This document shows positions 25,661 to 33,622 of a stretch of 64,000 nucleotides of DNA, piece after piece; position 1 is the first letter of the stretch; every line of letters begins with the position of its first letter. The stretch is taken from NCBI RefSeq assembly GCF_030295745.1, contig NZ_AP027291.1, positions 5,890,001 through 5,954,000 on the forward strand, given 5' to 3'. The stretch comes from Mycolicibacterium sp. TUM20985 (GTDB taxonomy: Bacteria > Actinomycetota > Actinomycetes > Mycobacteriales > Mycobacteriaceae). The notes beneath the pieces are model-generated. The model made no database searches. It saw only the letters and a program-made list of their open reading frames with translations, and was not told the DNA's origin. The translations under genes were made by a program, and so were the position numbers.

Positions 25661-27446
25661 GCAGATCTTCGATCCGATAGGTGGATCGCTCGCACTGTCC
25701 TCGGCGTTCGCGGCGCTGCCGCTACTGACCATCTTCGTGCTGCTGGGTGCCGTGCGAATGAAGGCCCAGTGGGCTGCGCTGATAGCCCTGGCGGTGGCGT
25801 TGATCGTTGCGGTCGCCGTCTACGGCATGCCCGTCGGGCAAGCCTTCAGCAGCGCCGCCGAGGGCGCCACCTTTGGGATCTTCCCGATCATGTGGATCGT
25901 CGTGACGGCCATTTGGATCTACAACATGACGGTCGAGACTGGCCACTTCGGCGTGCTGCGCCGCTCGTTCGGCACCGTGTCGAGCGACCAGCGTGTCCAG
26001 GCGGTCATCATCGCGTTCTGCTTCGGCGGGCTGATGGAGGCCCTCGCCGGCTTCGGGACGCCGGTTGCCATCAGTGCGGTCATGCTCATCGCGCTGGGGT
26101 TCTCGCCGATGAAGGCGGCCACGGTCGCACTGGTCGCGAACACCGCGCCCGTCGCATTCGGCGCCATCGCGGTACCCATCACGACGCTGGCCAAGATCAC
26201 CGGAATCCCCGTTGACGACCTGGCCTCCACCGTCGGCCGGCAGACCCCGATCCTTGCCTTGTTCGTACCGCTGGTGCTCGTCCTGATCGTCGACGGCCGT
26301 CGAGGGATCCGGCAGTGCTGGCTGCCGGCCGTCGTCGCCGGGGTGGTGTTCGCAATCGGGCAGTTCGTCTCGTCGAATTTCTTATCCGTCGAGTTGACCG
26401 ACATCATTGCCTCACTTGCCGCCGCTGGCGCACTGGTCATTCTGATGCGGGTCTGGCAGCCGTCCGAGGAACTCACCGTCGAGCGCCTGAGCGAGGACGA
26501 GATGCAGGACCGGATCTCCAACGCCGAGTCGTCGGCCCACGCCGTCGAGACGGGTGACCGCGGTCGCGGCACCACCGCGGTGTCCACCCGATCGGGGGGC
26601 GTATCCGGCGATGGCACGCCGCCGAACGATTCCGGTCGGAAGGTACCCCGAGGAGCATCCGACGGCCACGATGATCGGGGTGACCACCCGCACGACGACG
26701 CCGATTCCAAGCGGGAGGTGCTCAAGGCATATTCGCCCTACCTCATCATCATCGCCGTGTTCTCCCTGGCGCAGATCGGCCCCATCAAGACGCTGCTCGC
26801 CAAGGGCGCCGTGACCTTCCCCTGGCCGGGGCTGAACATCGTTACCCCGGCGGGCAAACCGCCGTCAGGCGTGACCTTCGCCTTCGGATGGCTGTCCGCG
26901 GCCGGCACGCTTCTGCTCATCTCCGGCCTCATCACGATGGCCGTCCTCGGGCTAAGTCCCGCCTCTGCGCTCAAGGCCTTCGGCGCGACCCTCAGCCAGC
27001 TCAAGTGGGCGATCGTCACCGTGGCCGCCGTCCTAGCTCTGGCGTACGTGATGAACTTCTCCGGCCAGACCATCACCATTGGTCAGTGGATCGCCGGGAC
27101 CGGCAGCTTCTTCGCCTTCCTGTCCCCCGTGCTCGGCTGGCTTGGCGTCGCGGTGACGGGTTCGGACACCTCGTCGAACGCGCTATTCGGCACCCTGCAG
27201 GTCGCCGCAGCGCAGAAGGCGGGCCTGAGTGAGGTGCTACTCGCGGCGGCCAACAGCTCGGGTGGCGTGCTCGGCAAGATGATCTCCCCGCAGAACCTCG
27301 CGATCGCCGCGGCGGCCACTGGCATGGCGGGTAAGGAGGGCGACCTGTTCCGCAAGGTCATCGGATGGTCAATAGGTTTCCTATTGTTGATGTGCGTGTT
27401 GGTCTACCTGCAGTCCACGCCGGTGCTGGCCTGGATGCTGCCGTGA
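25653..27446 (+). CDS. glcA: LctP-family glycolate/lactate permease
   Basis: This is a membrane protein of 597 residues with about 12-14 hydrophobic segments and L-lactate-permease family motifs: F-G-G-L-M-E-A-L-A-G-F-G-T-P-V-A near residue 128, V-A-N-T-A-P-V-A-F-G, G-S-D-T-S-S-N-A-L-F-G, and S-P-Q-N-L-A-I-A. Position after glcDEF points to glycolate uptake. Odd feature: residues about 279-356 form a highly hydrophilic His/Asp/Arg-rich loop (D-D-R-G-D-H-P-H-D-D-A-D) that I do not recall in E. coli GlcA or LldP. It overlaps glcF by eight bases. Confidence 0.87.
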   Translation: MYEQIFDPIGGSLALSSAFAALPLLTIFVLLGAVRMKAQWAALIALAVALIVAVAVYGMPVGQAFSSAAEGATFGIFPIMWIVVTAIWIYNMTVETGHFGVLRRSFGTVSSDQRVQAVIIAFCFGGLMEALAGFGTPVAISAVMLIALGFSPMKAATVALVANTAPVAFGAIAVPITTLAKITGIPVDDLASTVGRQTPILALFVPLVLVLIVDGRRGIRQCWLPAVVAGVVFAIGQFVSSNFLSVELTDIIASLAAAGALVILMRVWQPSEELTVERLSEDEMQDRISNAESSAHAVETGDRGRGTTAVSTRSGGVSGDGTPPNDSGRKVPRGASDGHDDRGDHPHDDADSKREVLKAYSPYLIIIAVFSLAQIGPIKTLLAKGAVTFPWPGLNIVTPAGKPPSGVTFAFGWLSAAGTLLLISGLITMAVLGLSPASALKAFGATLSQLKWAIVTVAAVLALAYVMNFSGQTITIGQWIAGTGSFFAFLSPVLGWLGVAVTGSDTSSNALFGTLQVAAAQKAGLSEVLLAAANSSGGVLGKMISPQNLAIAAAATGMAGKEGDLFRKVIGWSIGFLLLMCVLVYLQSTPVLAWMLP

Positions 27447-27526
27447 CCCCGGGCCGGCCGCGGATCGTGGTGGCGCCCGACGAGTTCAAGGGCAGTCTGA
27501 CCGCCACGCAGGAACCCGCTACATAG
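27443..27526 (+). pseudogene. 5' stub of glycerate kinase
   Basis: A GTG overlapping the permease stop (GTGA) opens V-T-P-G-R-P-R-I-V-V-A-P-D-E-F-K-G-S-L-T-A-T-Q, the start of GarK/GlxK-type glycerate kinases (I-V-V-A-P-D-x-F-K-G-S-L-T-A), then breaks to E-P-A-T and a stop after 27 codons. The rest of the roughly 370-residue kinase is missing. The module makes glycerate through gcl and glxR, so a kinase was its natural last gene. The function must now come from elsewhere in the genome, if it exists. Confidence 0.75.
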
Positions 27527-27629
27527 CCGGCGCGGCGGCACCACCACGGCGCTGAGGTTCCGTTGAGGACCGCGCCCGATGCTCTATCTCATGCAGCCAC
27601 ACCAAGTGGCTTCGAGAAGAGGAGCTCCC

Positions 27630-27974
27630 ATGATCACCACCCGCATCGCCACCGCCGCGGCCATCCTCACCTTCGGAATCGCCGGGCTCGGCGGAACCCT
27701 GGTGGCCATCGCCGCCCCGGCCCACGCCGACACCGCGACGATCACCCACATCGACGGAACCCCCATGACGGGCACCGCCGGGCCAGCCGTCGAAGACGCC
27801 AGCACGATCACCGACGAACTCGAAGCTGCCACCCGCGGCCCCAACGTCGCAGCCGTCCCCGCCCCCGGCACCGCCGCCACCCAGCAGCACATCCCCTTCC
27901 CCCACAACCCCGCCCCGCACAGCGACCACGCGGGCCAGGGCCACAAGGGAAGCAACGAGCAGCACGGCCGCTGA
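27630..27974 (+). CDS. Small exported His/Pro-rich protein
   Basis: The 114-residue product has a signal peptide (M-I-T-T-R-I-A-T-A-A-A-I-L-T-F-G, A-H-A-D). The low-complexity mature part is rich in Thr, Ala and Pro and ends in a His-rich tail (H-S-D-H-A-G-Q-G-H-K-G, E-Q-H-G-R). The ATG follows AGAGGAGCTCCC. Such tails can bind metal ions, but nothing proves it here. No family recognised. Confidence 0.55.
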   Translation: MITTRIATAAAILTFGIAGLGGTLVAIAAPAHADTATITHIDGTPMTGTAGPAVEDASTITDELEAATRGPNVAAVPAPGTAATQQHIPFPHNPAPHSDHAGQGHKGSNEQHGR

Positions 27975-28088
27975 CACCGGGCAAGGGCAATGCCGCAGTT
28001 TCGGTCTTTGACCTGTTCACGGCGTTGTACGGTCACGTCGACCACGACACTGGATCCGGCTCCAAACGAACGAAGAACGAGGGGATCC

Positions 28089-29147
28089 ATGTCCAGCAAG
28101 AGTCGAAGACGCGCAACGTGTTCCATGGCAATCGGCGCCGTCACCGCCATCACACTCGCGGGCGGCTCCGGCACGGCCTGGGCCGCGGAGCCCACGAACG
28201 GGGAGTCGCTGCGCATCGCGCTGGGTTCGCAACCGCAGGCGTCGCAGATCCCACTGGTCTACGGCGTAGACCACAACGGAGGCGACTTCGGGCTGGCCAT
28301 CAGCGTCGAGCAGAACGTGACGACGTCCGATTCCCACACCACCGCCGTGCAGACCTTCCTCGACGGCAAGGCTCAGGTCATGGCGACGTCGTTCTCCGCG
28401 ATCCTGGATGCACGCGAGCAGGGTGAGAACGTCAAATTGTTCTGCCCATTCGTCAGCATGGACGACTTCGTGCTGGCGGGTGCCAATGGCGTGAACACCG
28501 CCGGACAGCTGTTCGACCCGTCGGCCAGGGTCGGCATCGACAGCCCGGGCGGCGCCGGGGCGATCGTGCTGAACGCGATGCTCAGCGGCGTCGGCGAGCC
28601 CCGCGACGTCGATGAGATCCCCACGCAGCGGATCATCGAAAGTTCCAGCGCCCGAACGGCGGAGTGGGCCGCAGGCGGCCTGGATGCCACGGTCATCCAC
28701 GACACGCAGTACGACGGCGCGCACGCTTCGGTGAACCAGCCGGTGGAGATCGCCACCCTGTACGACAACGCCCCCGGATTCATCAAGGTGGCTCAGGCCG
28801 CCCGCGCGGAATGGCTCGACCAGAACCGTGAACTCGCCGCCAGATACTGCGCCACCACGCTGCGCGCGATGAAGACGTTGAAGAGCGACTTCGGCCTGTT
28901 CCAGGCGGCGGTCGACGAATACGTTGCGGAACCGCCCTCCGACGTATCGCTGCGAGAGCTGTTCGCGCTCATCCAGCGGTACCCGTTCTGGACCGAGGAC
29001 GGTGGGCTCTCCGACGACAGCGTGAAGTTCATGATCGACATGGCGAGCGAGTCGGGCGTGCTCACCCAACCGATGAACGCTTCCGATGTCGTCGACCGTG
29101 CGACGCTGACTCGGGCCGTCGAACTGGCCAACCAACCGCCGGGGTAG
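28089..29147 (+). CDS. ABC-type substrate-binding protein, NMT1/sulfonate-like
   Basis: The 352-residue product has a signal peptide (R-R-R-A-T-C-S-M-A-I-G, A-W-A-A) and a periplasmic-binding fold of the NMT1/taurine/nitrate group: V-Q-T-F-L-D-G-K-A-Q-V-M-A-T-S-F-S-A near residue 90, D-S-P-G-G-A-G-A near 154, and V-I-H-D-T-Q-Y near 202. It would capture a small solute for a transporter, but no permease or ATPase gene is adjacent, so it is an orphan binding protein. The ATG follows ACGAGGGGATCC. Confidence 0.65.
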   Translation: MSSKSRRRATCSMAIGAVTAITLAGGSGTAWAAEPTNGESLRIALGSQPQASQIPLVYGVDHNGGDFGLAISVEQNVTTSDSHTTAVQTFLDGKAQVMATSFSAILDAREQGENVKLFCPFVSMDDFVLAGANGVNTAGQLFDPSARVGIDSPGGAGAIVLNAMLSGVGEPRDVDEIPTQRIIESSSARTAEWAAGGLDATVIHDTQYDGAHASVNQPVEIATLYDNAPGFIKVAQAARAEWLDQNRELAARYCATTLRAMKTLKSDFGLFQAAVDEYVAEPPSDVSLRELFALIQRYPFWTEDGGLSDDSVKFMIDMASESGVLTQPMNASDVVDRATLTRAVELANQPPG

Positions 29148-29174
29148 TAACCGCCTCCTGCAACGGGTTTGGAC

Positions 29175-30509
29175 TCAGGAGCACGCGCGGTCGGTGAGCA
29201 TCTCCAGCGGAACCGCGTCAGCCATCGCCTGGTAGCCGGCGAGGTTGAAGTGCAGGCCGTCGGAACCGTCGTAGGCCGGATTGATCCGCGACGGGTCGGC
29301 GGGGTCGCGGACAGCGGCGTCGAAGTCGACCACTCCGTCCGCTGGGCTTTCCTGCCGGATCCAGGAGTTGACGGCCTGGCGCACGGCGTCGCTACCCGGC
29401 GGGGCGGCGGAACTACCACCGGCCGGGGTGAGCGTGCCCTGCAGCACTCGCAGACCCTGCGAGTGCAGGCGGTCGATCACGTCTCGGTACCCGCCGGTCA
29501 GCTGCTCGACGGTGGCGTTGGGGGACATCAGCAAGTCATTGATGCCCTCGAGCCAAATCACCGTCGTCACGCCCGACTGGGTCAACACGTCGGCGTCGAG
29601 CCGACGGATCACCGCCGCTCCCTGGACATCCGGTTGGCCACCGACTGCCGAATCCTGCAGCACGCGGTTGCCTGCGATACCGAGGTTGAGCACCGACAGT
29701 GGGCGGTCCGCGGCGGCAAGCCGGCGGGCGAGGTCGTCTGGCCAGCGCCCGTCCGCATCGATACCCTCCAGTGTCTCGGGTGCCCCTGCTGGCACCGCTT
29801 GGTAGCCGTCGGTGATCGAGTCACCGAGTGCCGCAACAGCACTGTCCGACAGTGGCGCCAGCACCTCGACGCCGCTGACGAAGGGGCGGCTGGTGGTGCG
29901 TTGGGTGAACGCGTCCCCATCGACGTCGCTGGTGTGGTCACCAGTGCCCTCGGGCGTGAGGTAGGACGTCTGCCGCGCGACGTCATGCTCGGTCGGCTTA
30001 CCGACGTCGCCGGCCACGTGCAGGCTCACGGCCAGCGACTCGAATGCCTGGACGGCGAATTCGACGGGGTCGCTCAGCACGTCCTGACCGGGGGCCACTG
30101 TGACGCTCCGGTCCCCGGCGAAGGTCAGCGGTGCAGTGGTGTCCGGAACCAACGCCGGCCCGGATGCACGGCGCGCGACGGCCGCGTGCGCGAATGTCAC
30201 TGGGACGGTGCCGAATCGGTTCGACAACCGGACTCGCGCGGTGGTGCCACCGAACGTCGGCGTCAGGATCGCCCGGATGGTCTCGTCCCGCACCACCGAC
30301 TTAGGGTTCATCGACATGTCGTACCGATCCATGTCGTCGGTGCCGCCAGAGGCATCCGACGGCGCGGCCGCCCACACCCCGAGCCAGCCCTGATCCGAAC
30401 AGCTGGGCAGTGGATCGGCCGCAGCCACGCCGGGCGCGACGAGTTGGATGACCAGCCCGGCCACCGCGGCCGAGATCGAAAGACGCTGGCGGGTATTGGT
30501 GGAGGTCAT
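29175..30509 (-). CDS. Secreted SGNH/GDSL hydrolase
   Basis: The 444-residue protein has a signal peptide ending V-A-A-A-D, an N-terminal beta domain, and a C-terminal SGNH esterase domain. Block I A-L-G-D-S-I-T-D-G carries the serine near residue 236, G-N-R-V-L provides the Gly/Asn blocks (Asn near 287), and D-G-L-H-F-N gives the Asp-His pair near 424. It should cleave acyl esters outside the cell. It is convergent with the ABC binding-protein gene and 52 bases downstream of the broken permease, in the same direction. Confidence 0.85.
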   Translation of the reverse strand: MTSTNTRQRLSISAAVAGLVIQLVAPGVAAADPLPSCSDQGWLGVWAAAPSDASGGTDDMDRYDMSMNPKSVVRDETIRAILTPTFGGTTARVRLSNRFGTVPVTFAHAAVARRASGPALVPDTTAPLTFAGDRSVTVAPGQDVLSDPVEFAVQAFESLAVSLHVAGDVGKPTEHDVARQTSYLTPEGTGDHTSDVDGDAFTQRTTSRPFVSGVEVLAPLSDSAVAALGDSITDGYQAVPAGAPETLEGIDADGRWPDDLARRLAAADRPLSVLNLGIAGNRVLQDSAVGGQPDVQGAAVIRRLDADVLTQSGVTTVIWLEGINDLLMSPNATVEQLTGGYRDVIDRLHSQGLRVLQGTLTPAGGSSAAPPGSDAVRQAVNSWIRQESPADGVVDFDAAVRDPADPSRINPAYDGSDGLHFNLAGYQAMADAVPLEMLTDRACS

Positions 30510-30561
30510 GCGGTCGTCTCCCGAACGGTCACGACGGCGTCGCCGAACCGCGCTTCTGTGT

Positions 30562-31910
30562 CTAGGATTTGGCGGCGGAAGTAGACATGTACGCGAAGTA
30601 CACGCCGCCGGCGAGGATGAGGCCGACGACGATCAGGACCGGAATGGTGTTGTCGCCGGGTGTGACGAGCACCAACAGGAAGAATGCCTCCCAGATCAGC
30701 GCAGCTACGGCGACCGGCATTTCGAAGCGCCCCAGGCTGAAGCCACCTTCCCTGTGCTCCAAGCGTTTTCGCACCGCCAGGTAGCGGATCACGATGCCGG
30801 TGTAGATCAGCGCGGGCAGGAGCGTCGATCCCACGATCAGCGGGATCAGTGCGTCACCGGGGAGCGCGAGCATCAAGACGACGCCGACGGCGAGGATCAG
30901 AAGCGTCGCCGGAACCGGGGTTTGCGTCTTGGGGTTGACCTTCTTCATCAGCTCGTGCGCCGGGAACCGATTGTCGCGGGCCATCGCGAACACCTGCCGT
31001 GAACACGCGGCTATCACTACCATGCCTGCCCCGAACATCGCGAACACCAGGCCCGCCAACAGGATCCGCTCGGCGACCACGCCAGACTGGCTGCGGATGA
31101 TCTCGGCGACCGGCGATCCACTCGAGGTCACTCCCGAAATATCCTTGATGGCGACGGTCAAGACGATCAGGAACAAGAACCCAAGCACTCCGGCTGCGAG
31201 CGCCGACGCCACGATCGCGCGAGGGACGCTGTTGAACGGATCCTTGGCTTCTTCAGCCAGATTCGTCGCGGAGTCGAAGCCGACCAGAGTTGTCAGGCCC
31301 ATGATCATGCCGGCCATCAAGCCGCCGCCGATGGCGAAGTAGTTCGGTGCGTCGGTGGTGACATCGCGAGCTCGATGCCTACCGCACTGGACGTGATCAT
31401 GCCGAGCAGTCGCGTGGAGGCGATCACCAGCACCGCCTGGATGACCAGTATCGCCACCGTGAGCATCCGCGCGGTGTCTTCGTTCTCGGCCATTCCGACC
31501 AGAGGCAAGAACGCCTGGCTGGCCAGCGCGTTGTCCAGCGCCACGACGGCGATCGCCAGGTACCAGAACGTCAACCAGCCGGACAGCCAGCCGATCTTCG
31601 GGTTGGCCAGCCGCGACGCCCACTTATAGGAGGATCCACTGAGCGCAATTCGGGCCGCGAACTGCGCCACCACGAGGGCTACCAGCGCTTGCCCGATGGC
31701 GGCAAGGATCCACAACCAGATGCCGACCGGTCCGGAGCTCTTGAGGAGGTCGTCGTAGGTCGCGAAGATGCCGACGGCCACCGAGATGAATGCGAAGGAG
31801 ACCGCGAACACCTGGAATGCACTGAGGGTTCGCTTGAGTTCGGGTTCGTAACCGCGATCCGGACTTCGTTCGTCCGGAGCGGCGAGGTTCGCCATATCAT
31901 CTGCCGTCAT
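30562..31910 (-). pseudogene. APC amino-acid permease, broken by deletion and frameshift
   Basis: The 5' part (31910 to about 31365) reads as an APC-family permease through G-M-I-T-S-S-A-V-G-I-E-L-A-M. The same protein resumes in another frame at T-T-D-A-P-N-Y-F-A-I-G-G-G and continues to the stop at 30562 with motifs such as D-S-A-T-N-L-A-E-E-A-K-D-P and R-Q-V-F-A-M-A-R-D. Compared with my memory of the family, a segment of roughly 40 residues around the middle helices is absent at the junction, so both a deletion and a frame change are present. A full-length transporter cannot be made unless the sequence is wrong there. Confidence 0.7.
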
Positions 31911-32037
31911 CGACGTTCCGCTCTTCTATGGCTGGTGCGTACGGGACACTAGAGCAAAGTTCAAGCCTTGCGGCGCAGAATCTGCTTTTGCGTCAAACCG
32001 CCTCCGACGCCGATTCCCGTGGCGGGCGTCAGCACGA

Positions 32038-32406
32038 TCACTCGTCGGTGTACGAGCTCGCATGGTTGATGTCCCGCAGCCACTCCGGAGCCCCTTGCTC
32101 GGTGTTGAGGCCCTTCTCGATGATGGCTAGGTTGTGGTGCACGTGCACGCCCGTGATGGCCAGATCGGTCTTCGACGGTTGATCGTCGCCGGTCCGTATC
32201 TGCTCCGACTGGTGCAGGCCGTCCAACATGGTCTTGATGAGCTCCATGGACATGTACTGGGCTGACGGGTCCCGGTCGCCGCCCCAGTCGGGCCAACACG
32301 ACGACGCCAAGTCCTCGATGACGTCGTAGATGCCACCCGGTTTCACGTGTGGGAATAGGGCATTGAAAGAGGCCGCAACGACTCTCTCGCAGTCTTGTTG
32401 ACTCAC
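32038..32406 (-). pseudogene. C-terminal fragment of a macrocin-O-methyltransferase-like protein
   Basis: The visible 122 residues carry the tail half of SAM methyltransferases of the TylF/MycE type: F-N-A-L-F-P-H-V-K-P-G-G-I-Y, then V-I-E-D-L-A-S-S-C-W-P-D-W-G-G, and later V-H-V-H-H-N-L-A-I-I-E-K-G. The SAM-binding N-terminal half is absent. The frame upstream runs into the end of the DUF1059 gene, so the 5' part was lost by deletion. A GTG at 32406 could still start translation, but a functional enzyme is unlikely. Confidence 0.55.
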
Positions 32407-32441
32407 GTCAATCTCGCGGTCCCACGGACGCCTACCGAGCG

Positions 32442-32678
32442 TCAGCTCTCCGGCAGCGCGGCGAAGCGCTTCTTGACGTCGTTGTACCAACCCATCGACT
32501 TCAGCGGGTGGCGCCAGCGGCCCTTCATGTCGTCGCGGGCGGGTACGTGTTCGTCGTCTCCGGCTTGCACAAGTTCCTTGAGGTGTTGGTCCTGGGCGTT
32601 GATGATGTCATCGGCACTGTCACCGCGGTGCGCGAGATCGCAGGGGCCACCGAGATCTTGGCAGGTCATCGACTTCAC
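32442..32678 (-). CDS. DUF1059 small protein, ECF41 target
   Basis: The 78-residue product has the DUF1059 signature: M-T-C-Q-D-L-G-G-P-C-D, A-D-D-I-I-N-A-Q-D-Q-H-L-K-E, then D-D-M-K-G-R-W-R-H-P-L. Two cysteines near the N-terminus may bind metal or form a thiol switch. The start is GTG behind AGGAGGAACGTCC. Its promoter at 32732-32758 carries the same elements as the divergent sigma-factor promoter, so it is probably a direct target of that sigma factor. Confidence 0.75.
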   Translation of the reverse strand: MKSMTCQDLGGPCDLAHRGDSADDIINAQDQHLKELVQAGDDEHVPARDDMKGRWRHPLKSMGWYNDVKKRFAALPES

Positions 32679-32696
32679 GGACGTTCCTCCTGTCTT

Positions 32697-32723
32697 GGTC
32701 ACACCGGACAATCCGGGTGCGTC
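32697..32723 (+). promoter_or_regulatory. ECF41-type promoter of the sigma gene
   Basis: GGTCACA, 16 bases, CGTC. The ECF41 consensus I remember is TGTCACA-N16-CGTC; one base differs in the -35 element. Transcription would start near 32729, 33 bases before the sigma-factor ATG. Confidence 0.65.
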
Positions 32724-32731
32724 AAGGTGAT

Positions 32732-32758
32732 GACGCATCCGACGACGAAAGTGTGACC
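32732..32758 (-). promoter_or_regulatory. ECF41-type promoter of the DUF1059 gene
   Basis: On the minus strand GGTCACA, 16 bases, CGTC, identical in both elements and spacing to the opposite promoter at 32697. Start would be near 32726, about 48 bases before the DUF1059 GTG. Confidence 0.65.
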
Positions 32759-32761
32759 GCG

Positions 32762-33610
32762 ATGGTGAGCGACGACCAGCTGCGCGAGGGCTTCCAGGCC
32801 GAGCGGCCTCGTCTGGAGCGCATCGCTGCGCGAATCTTGGGCGACGCCCACGCGGCCGAAGACATCGTGCAGCAGGCGTGGCTGAGGCTGCACGCCACCG
32901 ACGAGCCCATCGACAACCTGGCGGGCTGGCTCACGACGGTGACGTCACGGTTGTGCCTGGACCGGCTGCGGGTGCGTACCCCGGAGCCGATGGATTCGAT
33001 CGAGGTCGAGGCGACGGCACCCGACCCGGCCGACGACGTGGTGCTCGCCGACACCGTTGGCATCGCGCTGCAGGTGGTGCTCGACCGACTCACGCCCGCC
33101 GAGCGGGTGGCGTTCGTGCTGCACGATAGCTTCGCCGTCGACTTCGATCTGATTGCCGCGATGCTCGATACGACTCCGGTCGCCGCGCGCAAGCTGGCGT
33201 CTCGGGCGCGCGCCAAGGTGCGCCCCGCCGCGCCCGAAGATGCTCTCGCCGACTGGGAGATCGTGGACGCCTTCATGGCCGCGGCCCGCGAAGGCGACTT
33301 CGCCCGGCTGCTGGAACTGCTGGCTCCCGACGTGGTGGTGTCCGCCGACGCGGCCGCCGGTGCGCTCGGCACGCCGACGCACATGCGGGGCTCCGATGAG
33401 GTAGCCACCTTCTTCAACGGCGCTGCGGCGGCTGCCTTTCCGGTGTTCGTCGATGATCGCCCCGGGGCGGCGTGGATCAATCGCGGCGAGGTGAAGGTCG
33501 CCTTCGACTTCACCGTCGAGAACGGTCAGGTGCGGCGGCTCCACTTTCGCGCCGACGACGACGTGCTGGCCGGCGTACGACGGCGCGAGGGCGGGAGTGC
33601 GCGACAGTGA
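32762..33610 (+). CDS. ECF41-type RNA polymerase sigma factor (SigJ-like)
   Basis: The 282-residue product has sigma region 2 (R-I-L-G-D-A-H-A-A-E-D-I-V-Q-Q-A-W-L-R-L), region 4 (R-L-T-P-A-E-R-V-A-F-V-L-H-D-S-F-A-V-D-F-D-L-I-A) and, from about residue 165, a SnoaL-like C-terminal domain (F-A-R-L-L-E-L-L-A-P-D-V-V, M-R-G-S-D-E-V, R-R-L-H-F-R-A-D-D). Such fused domains in ECF41 proteins regulate activity in place of an anti-sigma factor. The ATG is weakly supported by a ribosome site. The divergent DUF1059 gene shares its promoter type. Confidence 0.85.
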   Translation: MVSDDQLREGFQAERPRLERIAARILGDAHAAEDIVQQAWLRLHATDEPIDNLAGWLTTVTSRLCLDRLRVRTPEPMDSIEVEATAPDPADDVVLADTVGIALQVVLDRLTPAERVAFVLHDSFAVDFDLIAAMLDTTPVAARKLASRARAKVRPAAPEDALADWEIVDAFMAAAREGDFARLLELLAPDVVVSADAAAGALGTPTHMRGSDEVATFFNGAAAAAFPVFVDDRPGAAWINRGEVKVAFDFTVENGQVRRLHFRADDDVLAGVRRREGGSARQ

Positions 33611-33622
33611 CCCGCTGGTGAT

